A program made the translations under genes and the position numbers. From CAXMST01 sp963712765 (GTDB lineage: Bacteria > Actinomycetota > Thermoleophilia > Solirubrobacterales > 70-9), in NCBI GenBank assembly GCA_963712765.1, contig CAVQIX010000004.1:124001-188000 (forward strand): a stretch of 64,000 nt of DNA. The letters run 5' to 3'. Shown piece after piece: positions 50,463 through 59,463 of this stretch (the stretch's first letter is position 1; the number at the start of each line of letters is the position of its first letter). The notes under the pieces are model-generated. The model saw nothing but the letters and a program-made list of their open reading frames with translations, ran no database searches and was not told where the DNA came from.

Positions 50463-51194
50463 CTACTTCGCCGCCCCGGGAGCGATCCGGGCAGCCGTCC
50501 CGCTCGGGGGCGGAGCGCCGTCGAGAGCGCGACGGAGACGAGAGAGCTGGCCGGAGGTGCGCTTGGCGGTGAGCTCGAAGCGGACCAGCACGTACCAGAG
50601 CATCGCGAAGGCGGCCATGCAGACAAGGAAGGTGAGCCACATCTTCGGGGGTAGGCCACCGTTCGCTGTCGCGAAGGTCCGGGGATGGATGAACGACTCG
50701 GCGGCACGGACCGCCATGAAGTTGAGCGGGACGAAGGCGCCCGCGGTCACCGCGAAGACCGAGGCGTATCGGGCCTGACGATCACGGTCGGGGATCGCGT
50801 AGCGCAGCGGGTAGTAGGTGGCGTACAGGAGGAAGACGATCAGGAAGCTGACCAGGGTGGGCTCGCGCCACTCCCACCAGATTCCCCACGACGCCTTGGC
50901 CCAGATCGCCCCGGTGAGCAGCACCGCCACCCCGAAGATCACCGAGGTGTGGATCGCGACGTAGGAGCGGGCGTCGTGGATGGCGTCGCCGGTGCGCAGG
51001 TGGCGGATCGCGTGGTAGCCGCCGACCACGAACCCGGCCAACGCGATGATCGCGAGCGGCACGTGCAGGTAGAAGATCTTCTGGATGAAGCCCTGATCGG
51101 CGTCGAGAGGTACCCAGAAGAAGACCAGGCCGAAGGCCACCCCGATCAGGATCGCGGTGAGGATGGAGATGTTGCGGAGGCTGTTGGCTCGCAT
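50463..51194 (-). CDS. ccmC: Haem delivery protein CcmC
   Basis: A 243-residue protein with six TM helices. The tryptophan-rich loop is WAKASWGIWWEWREPTLVSFL, the haem-handling signature, and external histidines lie in FYLHVPLAI and SYVAIHTSVIF. CcmC loads haem onto CcmE. The C-terminus has a long cytoplasmic tail. It is 28 bases after ccmB. Confidence 0.93.
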   Translation of the reverse strand: MRANSLRNISILTAILIGVAFGLVFFWVPLDADQGFIQKIFYLHVPLAIIALAGFVVGGYHAIRHLRTGDAIHDARSYVAIHTSVIFGVAVLLTGAIWAKASWGIWWEWREPTLVSFLIVFLLYATYYPLRYAIPDRDRQARYASVFAVTAGAFVPLNFMAVRAAESFIHPRTFATANGGLPPKMWLTFLVCMAAFAMLWYVLVRFELTAKRTSGQLSRLRRALDGAPPPSGTAARIAPGAAK

Positions 51195-51222
51195 CTTGTC
51201 GCTGGCCGGACCGGGGACGGAG

Positions 51223-51915
51223 TTAGTCCTCGAGCAGGAAGTCGAAGACCGCGTAGCCGATCAGCAGGAATACCGAATCGTACAAAGCGAGGATCCCCAG
51301 CCACTGCCCGTAGTCCTGATACACGGGCCCGCCGGCCGCCAGCAACTCCTCAGCAGCGCCTGCCGCCGCGATCATCGGCGGCACCACCAGGGGCAACAGG
51401 ATCAGCGGCCCGAGCAGGTCCCGGGCGCGGGAGTTGGTCGCCATCGAGGAGACGAGGACACCGGTCGCGGCGAGAGCGAGGTTGAGCAGCAGCAGCACCG
51501 GGATCAGGGGCAGCAGACCCGAGCCGCTCTGCAGGAAGAAGAGCCAGAAGATCGGCAACGCCGCCAGCTCGAGCGCGGCGAGGTAGATCATCAGCGCCGC
51601 TGCCTTGGCCAGGTACAGCGCGGTTCCGTCGACAGGCGCGAGCCGGATCGCCTCAAACCCTCCCTGCTCGCGCTCGGCGACGAAGAGCCGATTGATCGCG
51701 AGCAGCGCAGCGAACAGGATCGTCACCACCAGGACCCCCGCGGCCAGGCTCCCCTCCAGCGAGGTGCGATCGAGACCGAAGCGGAAGATCACGTAGATCG
51801 TGGTCGAGAAGAGGACCATCGCCGGTACCGACTCGAGCGTCCGAAGCTCCACGCGGAGGTCCTTGGCCAGGATCGACCGGGCGACCCGCAGCGTGCCCGG
51901 GGCCCCGCTCCTCAT
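51223..51915 (-). CDS. ccmB: Haem exporter membrane subunit CcmB
   Basis: A 230-residue protein with six hydrophobic helices. ILAKDLRVELRTLESVPAMVLFSTTIYVIFRF at the start and VAEREQGGFEAIRLAPVDGTALYLAKA are typical of CcmB. With CcmA it forms the ABC transporter needed to release haem-CcmE. Its start overlaps the ccmA stop by 4 bases. Confidence 0.94.
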   Translation of the reverse strand: MRSGAPGTLRVARSILAKDLRVELRTLESVPAMVLFSTTIYVIFRFGLDRTSLEGSLAAGVLVVTILFAALLAINRLFVAEREQGGFEAIRLAPVDGTALYLAKAAALMIYLAALELAALPIFWLFFLQSGSGLLPLIPVLLLLNLALAATGVLVSSMATNSRARDLLGPLILLPLVVPPMIAAAGAAEELLAAGGPVYQDYGQWLGILALYDSVFLLIGYAVFDFLLED

Positions 51916-52637
51916 CCCCCCACCCCGCCGGCGTAGACCTCGCGGGCACCGGCCGCATCGAGCTCGGAGGCGGGCCCGGCAAAGGCGACCCGGCCGTCGC
52001 GGCCGAGGGCCAGGACCCGATCGGCGTCAGCGAGGGCGGCCTCGACGTCGTGGGTAACGACCACGCGGCTGCGACCCGCGGCAGCGCCAATCAGGGGCGC
52101 AACCGTGGCGGCTGCCTCCGGATCAAGGTGGGCGATCGGCTCGTCGAGGAGCAGCAGCTCGGGGTCGTGCAGGACGGTCCGACAGATCGCAAGACGCTGC
52201 ACCATCCCGGCCGACATCTCGCCAAGGCGGGTACGAGCCCGGTGGGCCATCCCGACCGCCTCGAGCAGTTCGCCTACCCGTTCGGCGCCGTCCTCGGGGA
52301 GACCGAAGAGGCGGGCGTGGAAGCGGAGGTTCTCCTCGGCGGTCAGATCCCGGTACAGGAGCGCCTCGTGGCCGAGGTAGCCGATCCGCCCGCGAAGGCG
52401 CCAGGCCTCCTCGGGCAGCGAGCAGCCGAGCACACTGACCTCTCCCTCGGTCGGGCGCAGGAGGCTGGCGAAGATCCTCAGCAGAGTCGACTTGCCGGCG
52501 CCGTTGGCGCCGATCACCGCCAGCGACTCGCCCGCATCGAGACGAACGTCGACGCCCTGCAGCACCCAGCTCTCTCCGTATGCACGCTGCAAGCCCCGGG
52601 TCTCGAGCGCCGGGGCCGGTTTCGAGGGATCGGCCAC
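51912..52637 (-). CDS. ccmA: Haem exporter ATPase CcmA
   Basis: A 241-residue ABC ATPase. Walker A is GANGAGKSTLL, the signature LGEMSAGMVQRL, Walker B LLLLDEPIAHLD and the H-loop VVTHDV. First gene of the ccmABCD-hemACD run. The CcmEFGH partners that complete System I are not in this window. Confidence 0.94.
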   Translation of the reverse strand: MADPSKPAPALETRGLQRAYGESWVLQGVDVRLDAGESLAVIGANGAGKSTLLRIFASLLRPTEGEVSVLGCSLPEEAWRLRGRIGYLGHEALLYRDLTAEENLRFHARLFGLPEDGAERVGELLEAVGMAHRARTRLGEMSAGMVQRLAICRTVLHDPELLLLDEPIAHLDPEAAATVAPLIGAAAGRSRVVVTHDVEAALADADRVLALGRDGRVAFAGPASELDAAGAREVYAGGVGG

Positions 52638-52788
52638 GCCCCAAAGCTAGCGGCGCGGCGCGGCGGCGCGGCGCGAAACCCAGTCTTAGGGCATCACTAG
52701 CCGGATCTCAGCTTGCTCTCAGGTCCGCCGCCGAGGATTGCCTGCACAACGGGCCCCAGGCTGGCCACCGACACGAAAGGACGATCCA

Positions 52789-53472
52789 ATGACAGCGAAG
52801 AAGAAGATCGCAACCGTCGCGACCATCGCGGTGCTGGCGATCACCGGCACCGCGATGGCGGCGGGCGGTGGACCCGGAGGCATCCTCGGTGACGACGACA
52901 AGCAGGAGTTCGCCCAGGATCTGGCGGGCCAGCTCGACGGGGTCAGCCCCGTCGAGGTCTCAGAGGCGCTCGACGCCGTCGCCGAAGAGCGGATGCAGGA
53001 GCACCGCGCCGAGATGGCCGATGCGATCGCAGCCGAGCTCGACGGAGTAGATGCCGAGCAGGTATCCGATGCACTCGCCAAGCACGAGAAGCAGATGAGG
53101 GAAGGCTTCGAGAGCGGCGAGCGGCCCGAGATGGGCAGCCTCGTGACGACGCTCTCCGACGAGCTGGGCAAGAGCGAGGAGGAGGTCCAGACGGCGCTCG
53201 AGGCGGTCGGTGAGAAGAAGGCCGCCGAGCACGAGGCCGACGCGCTCCAGCGTCTCGACGAGGCCGTTGAGGACGGCGAGATCAGCGAGGAGCAGGCCGA
53301 TCAGATCCGCGAGCGGATCGAGAGCGGCGGCGGCTTCCGACCCGGCCACGGTCCCGGTGGACCGGGTGGACCGGGCTTCGGTCCGGGCGGTCCCGGTGGC
53401 ACGGAGGGGCCGGCCGGCCACAGCGACGGCGCCTCGACGGCCCTGCCGCCGGCATCCGGCTCGGCTGCCTGA
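52789..53472 (+). CDS. Secreted helical protein with Gly-Pro tail
   Basis: A 227-residue protein from ATG 52789 with a good ribosome site (GAAAGGA). A signal peptide (KKIATVATIAVLAITGTAMA) leads to an acidic, helical region with three repeats of a segment like VSPVEVSEALDAVAEERMQEHRAE, and a C-terminal low-complexity tail of G-P-G-G units. Charge and helix pattern recall periplasmic chaperones of the Spy or YckD type, but I cannot assign a family. It precedes MepA by 124 bases with a strong hairpin between. Confidence 0.7.
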   Translation: MTAKKKIATVATIAVLAITGTAMAAGGGPGGILGDDDKQEFAQDLAGQLDGVSPVEVSEALDAVAEERMQEHRAEMADAIAAELDGVDAEQVSDALAKHEKQMREGFESGERPEMGSLVTTLSDELGKSEEEVQTALEAVGEKKAAEHEADALQRLDEAVEDGEISEEQADQIRERIESGGGFRPGHGPGGPGGPGFGPGGPGGTEGPAGHSDGASTALPPASGSAA

Positions 53473-53506
53473 GCCTCCGAGCCGAGGGAACGCAGCGGTG
53501 AGGAGC

Positions 53507-53529
53507 GGGGCCGGATCTGATCCGGCCCC
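53507..53529. terminator. Perfect hairpin after the secreted helical protein
   Basis: GGGGCCGGATC (53507-53517) and GATCCGGCCCC (53519-53529) form a perfect 11-bp palindrome around one base, 34 bases after the stop. There is no T-run. It probably ends the upstream transcript and separates it from the endopeptidase gene. Confidence 0.65.
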
Positions 53530-53596
53530 GCCCTCGTTCGCTGCCGTTAATCGCCGCTTGCGGAGAGCTTTAGCGTCTGCGCCTAGGTTCAATCAG

Positions 53597-54382
53597 GTGA
53601 ACTCCGCAGGCTCGATCCGACGCAGGAAGACGGCGGCGCTGGGTGCGCTCGCACTCGCCGCGACCGCGGCCTTCGTCGTGACCGGCGGAACCGACGTCCT
53701 CGGCGGCGAGAAAGAGTCGGGCGAGCCGGCCCAAGCTGCCGGGTCCGAGCGGTCAGCGTCCCGCGGGCAGTCCGACGCCGGTCCGAGGAGGATGTCTCCA
53801 GGGACCGGGGACGGCCGCTCGAAGCGGCGACGGCAACAGGCCGAGCGGATCGAGTGGCGGGACTCCGTCGCCGTCGGAAGCCACGCCGCCGGATCACTGA
53901 AGCGCGGGGTCCTGCTGCCGGCGGAGGGCCTGCGCTGGGTGAGCTGGGACCCGATCTTCGAGCGGCGTCCGAACCGGGAGTGGCGCCGTTGGGGAGCCGA
54001 CCGGCTGGTGCGCAAGACGTTGCGCGTACTCGGTGAGTTCGGCGCCGCCCACCCGAATGCGCCCCGCGTCGCGGTCGGCGACCTGAGCCGGCCCGAGGGC
54101 GGCGACTTCGGGCCACAGTTCGGCTCGATCGGGCACGCCTCACACCAGAACGGGCTCGACGTCGACGTCTACTACCCGCGCAAGGACGGCCGCGTCCGGC
54201 CCCCCGATCGCCCTGACCAGGTGCAGCTCGACTGGTCGCAGGAGCTCGTCGATCGCTTCGTCGCGGTCGGCGCCGAGAAGGTCTTCGTCGGCCCGAGCCT
54301 CGGCCTGGAGGGACCGCCCGACGTGGTCGTGCCGCTCGTCAACCACGACAACCACCTGCACTTCCGGCTGCCGCTCCCATGA
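53597..54382 (+). CDS. mepA: Penicillin-insensitive murein endopeptidase (MepA/M74-like)
   Basis: A 261-residue protein from GTG 53597. The N-terminus is a signal or anchor (AALGALALAATAAFVV), then a basic linker and the peptidase domain. The metal site HASHQNGLDVDVYY and the late DNHLHFRL match the LAS-type M74 murein endopeptidases, which split cross-linked peptides. The symbol is by domain similarity. An in-frame upstream extension is not coding in character. Confidence 0.85.
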   Translation: MNSAGSIRRRKTAALGALALAATAAFVVTGGTDVLGGEKESGEPAQAAGSERSASRGQSDAGPRRMSPGTGDGRSKRRRQQAERIEWRDSVAVGSHAAGSLKRGVLLPAEGLRWVSWDPIFERRPNREWRRWGADRLVRKTLRVLGEFGAAHPNAPRVAVGDLSRPEGGDFGPQFGSIGHASHQNGLDVDVYYPRKDGRVRPPDRPDQVQLDWSQELVDRFVAVGAEKVFVGPSLGLEGPPDVVVPLVNHDNHLHFRLPLP

Positions 54383-54403
54383 GGATGCAGCGCGGCGTCC
54401 GGC

Positions 54404-55689
54404 TCAGGCGTCCAGACCCTCGCCGGCCTTCTCGAGATACGAGCGCTCGGCCTCGGTCGGCGCAAGCGCCGCGGCCCGCCGGAACTCCGCCGCTGCCTCG
54501 GCGTGGCGGCCGAGGCGCCGCAGCAGCTCCGCGCGGGCCGCGTGCAGCGGCTGGTAGCCGTCCAGATTGAGGGCGTCGATGACTTCGAGGCCGGCCGCCG
54601 GACCCTGGACCTCGGCCTGCGCGACCGCCCGGTTCAGCGCGACGACAGGGGTCGGCGCAAGCTCCAGCAGCTGGTCATAGAGCTGCAGGATCCTGGGCCA
54701 GTCGGTCTCCTCGGCCGTCGCGGGGTCCGCATGGACGGCCCCGATCGCCGCCTGCAGCTGGTAGGGCCCACCTCGTTGCGGCGCACGCATCGCCGCACGA
54801 TCTCCTGACCCTCCGCGATCAGCTCCCGGTCCCACCGGCTCCGGTCCTGCTCGCTGAGCAGTACGAGCGAACCGTCGGCGCGGAGCCGCGCGCCGCGCCG
54901 CGACTCGGTCAGCAGCATCAGGGCCAGCAGCCCGGCCACCTCGGGCTCGTCGGGCATCAGCGTTCCGAAGGTCCGGCCGAGGCGGATCGCCTCGCCGCAC
55001 AGGTCCGACTCCCCCTCGCCTCCGGCGCCCGCGTTGTAGATCAGATAGACGACCGCCAGCGCGGACGGTAGGCGGTCGGCCAGTTGTGCTTCAGCAGGCA
55101 CGCGGAAAGGGATCCGGGCGAGGCGGATCTTCTTCTTCGCACGGACGAGTCGCTGCGCCATCGTCGACTCGGCGACCAGAAAGGCCCTCGCGACCTCCTC
55201 GGTCGAGAGGCCCCCCAAGAGCCGCAGGGTGAGCGCCACCTGCGCTTCGGCCGAGAGCGCCGGGTGACAACACATAAAGATCAGCCGCAGCCGCTCGTCA
55301 CCCAACGACGCCCGATCCTTGGAAACCTCCCCGGCGGCGTCATCGGGTTCTGCATCGGGCGAGAGCATCGCCTCCTCCTTGATCAGTTCGCGGCCACGCG
55401 CATCACGACGCAGGCGATCGATCGCGCGGTTGCGGGCCGTTGTCGTGATCCAGCCCCCGGGGTTCGGCGGCAGACCGTCCATGGTCCAGTTCTCGAGCGC
55501 CACGGAGAACGCCTCCTGCACCGCGTCCTCGGCCAGATCGACGTCACCGAATGCGGCGATCAGGGCGGCGACCGAGCGGCCGAACTCCTCGCGGAAGATC
55601 CGGCCGACCGCGGCGTCCGTGGCGGCTTCCTCACCCGGGGTCGACCCATGTGCGGGGCGCCAACGTGCGCTAGGCGGTCGCGATCCCAC
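54404..55689 (-). pseudogene. ECF sigma factor of the ECF42 type with TPR extension, disrupted by a frameshift
   Basis: The N-terminal frame runs from GTG 55689 and reads sigma-2 (EEFGRSVAALIAAFGDVDLAEDAVQEAF), linker and sigma-4 (VALTLRLLGGLSTEEVARAFLVAESTMAQRLVRAKKK). Near 54772 it runs into IVRRCVRRN, while the next frame (54404-55000) continues GPYQLQAAIGAVHADPATAEETDWPRILQLYDQLLELAPTPVVALNRAVA, the expected C-terminal TPR-like domain. The frame change looks like one lost base in a G-rich run. Either a pseudogene or a sequencing error. The DGPF partner lies upstream. Confidence 0.8.
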
Positions 55690-56032
55690 CGAATGGGCGC
55701 ACTTCGATTGGCTCTCCGATGCACTCGCTGGTCTTGGTGCCCCACTCGAGGCCAGCGTCCAGATCATCTGCCTCGACGATGTAGAACCCGGCCATGTGCT
55801 CCTTGGTCTCAGCGAAGGGGCCATCGGTCGTCAGCGCCTCGCCGCCCGCGGACTTGACCACGGTCGCAGTCTCGGGACCCTCGAGCCGGGCGCTGAAGAC
55901 GAAGGCTCCGGCCGACTTCATCTCCCCTTCGAGCTCGCCGATCTTGCGCATCTGCTCCTCCATCTGCCCGTCGCTCATCGGCTCCCGCTGCTCACCCTCG
56001 ACGCTGTGCACGGACAGTAGGTAATGGGCCAT
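55670..56032 (-). CDS. YCII/DGPF-domain protein
   Basis: A 120-residue protein from ATG 56032. MAHYLLSVHSVEG begins the ferredoxin-like YCII fold and TTDGPFAETKEHMAGFYIVEADDL gives the DGPF motif. Its 3' end overlaps the start of the sigma factor by about 20 bases. DGPF proteins accompany ECF42 sigma factors and may be their targets or regulators. Confidence 0.92.
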   Translation of the reverse strand: MAHYLLSVHSVEGEQREPMSDGQMEEQMRKIGELEGEMKSAGAFVFSARLEGPETATVVKSAGGEALTTDGPFAETKEHMAGFYIVEADDLDAGLEWGTKTSECIGEPIEVRPFGGIATA

Positions 56033-56123
56033 GGTGGTCCTCCTGATTCGGTGCGGGCAGTTCCCCGCTTCACCCAAACTACGAATGGGGAGCGGCTGAT
56101 CGACACCGTATCGCCGAGCCGCG

Positions 56124-57146
56124 TCAGCGCCTGCGAACGACCTTCTTGCAGCGCTTGACCCGATCCTTGCGGTCAGCGATCACCTTGTCGCGCTTGCCGG
56201 CGCCGCAGTCGATCACGTCACGCTTGCCGTCCCGCGCCCTGATCAGGTCGTTGCCGGGGCCCCCTTCGACCTCGTCTTTCCCCTTGCCGGGATTGATCTT
56301 GTCGCGGCCTCCGCCGGCCCGGATCGTGTCCGCGCCGCCCTTGGTCTTGAGCACGTTCGCGTCACCGGTCCCAACGAGGCGGTCGGGACCGTCTCCCAAC
56401 ACCGCCTTGTCACCCGCCCCAGGCTGTAGGAGGATGTAGAGTGGAGCGGTGACGACCCCGCCCAGCTGAGGACCGCCGCGGGCGCGGACCACGTCCGTCC
56501 CGGTGAGGGTCTGGATCCGCAGATAGCCGTCCTCCCAATCGCCTGTCGCCAGCCCGCCGATTCCGTCGATCGAGAGGTCGGCGTCCTGCCCTACCGGTGG
56601 CTCCTGAGCCGCGTTGAGATCGACCAGGACGGTCTCCCCCCGCTGGCCGATCAGCACGAGGTCGTCCTGCGCGATTTCGAAGGGGCCGGATTGACTGCCG
56701 AAACCGGCGGAGACATCGACGATGTCGCCCGGATCGCCACCCAGGTCAACGAAGAGCTCGATCTCGGAGGTGCCGTCCCCTTCGGGGGTGCGGCCAGGGG
56801 CGAGAAGCGTTGCCGGCGAGAAGCTGGCACCTATCCCAAAATTGGTGCTGCGACCAGGGACCGGGTCGCTGAAGACGATCGAGTCGACGTTGTCGACCGT
56901 CGGCCCCGTGAGATCGCAACTGGAGTTCGCGTCGTTGGCGACGATCTCGGGGCCGGCGCCGCGCTTGACCCCTGCGCCGCCGACGGCGTCCTCCGGATCG
57001 GACTCGATCCTGAGGACGCCGTCGTCGAGCGCGCAGGTCGCAGCGGCAGTGGCCGGGAGGGTGACAGCTGTGAATCCAGCGGCTGCGGTGAGCACCGCGA
57101 TGACAACCAACCGTGGCACGCCCGATCTGCAGCACGCGCCCTGCAC
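56124..57146 (-). CDS. Exported RTX-like calcium-binding repeat protein (paralogue)
   Basis: A 340-residue protein with signal peptide (LVVIAVLTAAAGFTAVTLPATAAA). The N-terminal domain shares LLAPGRTPEGDGTSEIELFVDLG with the protein at 43595-44653. RTX-like repeats follow (GDGPDRLVGTGDANVLKTKGGADTI, GGGRDKINPGKGKDEVEGG) and the cap DVIDCGAGKRDKVIADRKDR ending in RRR. The two look like duplicates. Secreted; calcium binding inferred. Confidence 0.85.
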   Translation of the reverse strand: MQGACCRSGVPRLVVIAVLTAAAGFTAVTLPATAAATCALDDGVLRIESDPEDAVGGAGVKRGAGPEIVANDANSSCDLTGPTVDNVDSIVFSDPVPGRSTNFGIGASFSPATLLAPGRTPEGDGTSEIELFVDLGGDPGDIVDVSAGFGSQSGPFEIAQDDLVLIGQRGETVLVDLNAAQEPPVGQDADLSIDGIGGLATGDWEDGYLRIQTLTGTDVVRARGGPQLGGVVTAPLYILLQPGAGDKAVLGDGPDRLVGTGDANVLKTKGGADTIRAGGGRDKINPGKGKDEVEGGPGNDLIRARDGKRDVIDCGAGKRDKVIADRKDRVKRCKKVVRRR

Positions 57147-57224
57147 GCCACGAAGGTAGCGCAGCTGCTTGACGAGATCAAGGGAGCGATTGCTCCCGCC
57201 GGCTCGTCGCTACCGTTTCGGCCC

Positions 57225-57749
57225 GTGGAACCCCGCTACTGCCCGATGTGCGCGACCGAGCTCGAGATGCGGCCGCCGAGCCAGCCCGACATCGACTCCG
57301 ACCGACCGACCTGCCCGAACTGCGACTTCGTCCACTACGAGAACCCGGCCCCGACCGTACAGGCGTGGATCGACCGCGACGGCTCATACCTGGGGCTGCG
57401 CCGCAACCAGCAGCCCGAGAAGGGCAAGTGGAACATGCCCGGGGGCTTCGTCGAGCCCGGCGAGGGCGGGCCCGAGGCGATCGCCCGCGAGGTGCAGGAG
57501 GAGACGGGGCTGGAGATCGAGGTGATCGAGCTGATCGGGATCTTTCCGTCCCGCTACGGGACCTCCGACAGCGCCGGCGGTGGTCAGCCGATCTTCGACG
57601 TCGCCTACCGCTGCCGGGAGGTCGGTGGCGAGCTCGTGGTCTCCGACGAGAGCCAGGAGGCGGAGTGGTTCACGTTGCAGGAGTTCCCCGACCCCGCCTT
57701 TCCCGGCGAGCAGAGGGCGCTCGCCGTCCTGCGCGAGCGAACAGGCTGA
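57225..57749 (+). CDS. NUDIX hydrolase with zinc ribbon
   Basis: A 174-residue protein from GTG 57225. An N-terminal zinc ribbon (YCPMCATEL ... RPTCPNCDFV) precedes the NUDIX domain. The catalytic box is GGFVEPGEGGPEAIAREVQEETG, exact to G-x5-E-x7-R-E-x2-E-E-x-G. Resembles NudC/ADP-ribose pyrophosphatase-type enzymes that clean up nucleotide diphosphates; substrate not assignable. Converges on the ALDH gene. Confidence 0.9.
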   Translation: MEPRYCPMCATELEMRPPSQPDIDSDRPTCPNCDFVHYENPAPTVQAWIDRDGSYLGLRRNQQPEKGKWNMPGGFVEPGEGGPEAIAREVQEETGLEIEVIELIGIFPSRYGTSDSAGGGQPIFDVAYRCREVGGELVVSDESQEAEWFTLQEFPDPAFPGEQRALAVLRERTG

Positions 57750-57753
57750 GCAG

Positions 57754-59319
57754 CTAGCGGCCCTTTCGCAGGGTCCGAGCGCCGGTCTTGATCAGCGAGC
57801 CACCACCCTCGCGCAGGGCCTTGATCCGTCCGCCGTTGGAGCCGAACAGGGCGCCGGCGGCGGAGCGGATCGCCTCGCCCAGGGTCTCGTCGTAGGGCTG
57901 CCACCAGAAGTTCCGGGTCCGGCCCGACTCGTAGGCGATCAGCTTGACGTCGACGCATTCGTAGAAGCCGAACTTCGAGTGCGAGCGCCCGAGGCCGGAA
58001 TCCTTCACCCCACCCCACGGGCACTGGATCGCCGCGTGCGAGTAAGCGTGGTCGTTGATCCAGACCATCCCTGTCTCGATCCTGCGGGCGATGCGCTCGC
58101 CCTTGCGGCGGTCCCTGGTCCATACCGAGGCCCCAAGCCCGAAGTCGGAATCGTTGGCTAGCTCGATCGCCTCCTCCTCATTGGCGACGACCACCACCGG
58201 CACCACCGGGCCGAAGATCTCCTCCCGCATGATCCGCATCTTGTGGGTGACCCCGGTGAGGATCGTCGGGGCGATGTAGCTACCGGGTGAGCCCTCGACC
58301 TCGGCAGGGCCGCCGGTCACCCTCTCGGCGCCGGCGGCGAGCGCGTCGTCGACGAGTTCGTTGACGAGCTCGAACTGGTCCTCGCTGACCATCGGACCGA
58401 CCTCGATCTCCCAACTCTGCGGATCTCCCAGGCGCAGACGTTCGGTCTCGCGGCGGAGTCCCTCCATGAAGGGCTGGGCGATCTCCTGCATCACGTAGAC
58501 ACGCTCGATTCCCGCGCAGGTCTGCCCGGCGTTGGCGAAGGCGGCCCAGGTGACACCACTGACCGCGTTCTCGAGATCGGCGTCGGCGCAGACGATCGCA
58601 GCATCCTTGCCGCCTAGCTCGAGCACCGACCCCTTCATCCGTCGCGCGCACTCCTCGCCGACCTTGGCGCCGGTCTCCACCGATCCGGTGAAGAAGATCT
58701 TGCGGGCCGAGGACTCGACCAGCGCTCGGCCGACATCGCCCTCCCCCTGTGCCACCGCGATCAGGCCCTCGGGAAGGCCCGCCTTCTCGAACGCCTCGCA
58801 GATCCTCGCCCCGAGCAGCGGCGTCAGCTCCGACGGCTTCAGCACCACGCCGTTGCCCGCCATCAACGCGATCGCGACCTCGCCGAAGGGAATCGACCAG
58901 GGGTAGTTCCAGGGGGAGATGATCCCGACGACCCCGATCGGCTCGTAGCGGTACTTCGCCTTCTTCAAGAAGAAGAGGGTGTTGCCCATCTTGATCGGCT
59001 CGTCGGCGAGGATCTCGGGTCCCTCGTCGGCGATCCAGTGCAGGGCGTCGATCGTCGGGACGACCTCCATCGTGTAGCACTCGGTGATCGGTTTGCCCTG
59101 CTCGCTCGCCAGCAGCCGGGCCACCTCGTCGGCGTCGCCGGCGAGTATCTCCCCGGCGTCGGCCATGTAGCGAGCACGGTCGGCGAGTGAGAGCGCACCC
59201 CAGAAGGGCTGGACCTCCGCGACGTCATCGACCATGCCCTGGAGTTCGCTCGGCTCGATCGTCTCGACCGAGCCGAGCGGCTCCCCGGTCGCCGGGTTGA
59301 AGGAGTCCAAGCTTCCCAT
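57754..59319 (-). CDS. Aldehyde dehydrogenase
   Basis: A 521-residue NAD(P)-dependent enzyme. Asn138 (PWNYPWSIP), the FFTGSVETGAKV cofactor segment, general-base Glu234 (LELGGKDAAIV) and catalytic Cys268 (NAGQTCAGIERV) are all present. The C-terminal 20-30 residues are basic and extend beyond the usual end. Substrate cannot be named; succinate-semialdehyde or aliphatic aldehydes are options. Confidence 0.93.
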   Translation of the reverse strand: MGSLDSFNPATGEPLGSVETIEPSELQGMVDDVAEVQPFWGALSLADRARYMADAGEILAGDADEVARLLASEQGKPITECYTMEVVPTIDALHWIADEGPEILADEPIKMGNTLFFLKKAKYRYEPIGVVGIISPWNYPWSIPFGEVAIALMAGNGVVLKPSELTPLLGARICEAFEKAGLPEGLIAVAQGEGDVGRALVESSARKIFFTGSVETGAKVGEECARRMKGSVLELGGKDAAIVCADADLENAVSGVTWAAFANAGQTCAGIERVYVMQEIAQPFMEGLRRETERLRLGDPQSWEIEVGPMVSEDQFELVNELVDDALAAGAERVTGGPAEVEGSPGSYIAPTILTGVTHKMRIMREEIFGPVVPVVVVANEEEAIELANDSDFGLGASVWTRDRRKGERIARRIETGMVWINDHAYSHAAIQCPWGGVKDSGLGRSHSKFGFYECVDVKLIAYESGRTRNFWWQPYDETLGEAIRSAAGALFGSNGGRIKALREGGGSLIKTGARTLRKGR

Positions 59320-59401
59320 CTACCGACCCCGATCATATTGGCCGCGCGGCCGGATTCCGGATGGTCCTAGGCGAGGGCCGCCACGACTCCCGCAAAGACG
59401 G

Positions 59402-59431
59402 GGGCGGCCGAGGCTCTCGCCCCGGCCGCCC
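59402..59431 (-). terminator. Terminator-like hairpin after the RTX-like gene
   Basis: GGGCGGCCG (59402-59410) pairs with CGGCCGCCC (59423-59431) with a 12-base loop, 33 bases past the stop of the minus-strand RTX-like gene. Only a weak T-rich patch follows on that strand. Confidence 0.5.
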
Positions 59432-59463
59432 TCCCTCCCTGGACCTACTCCGGCGGCTCTGAC

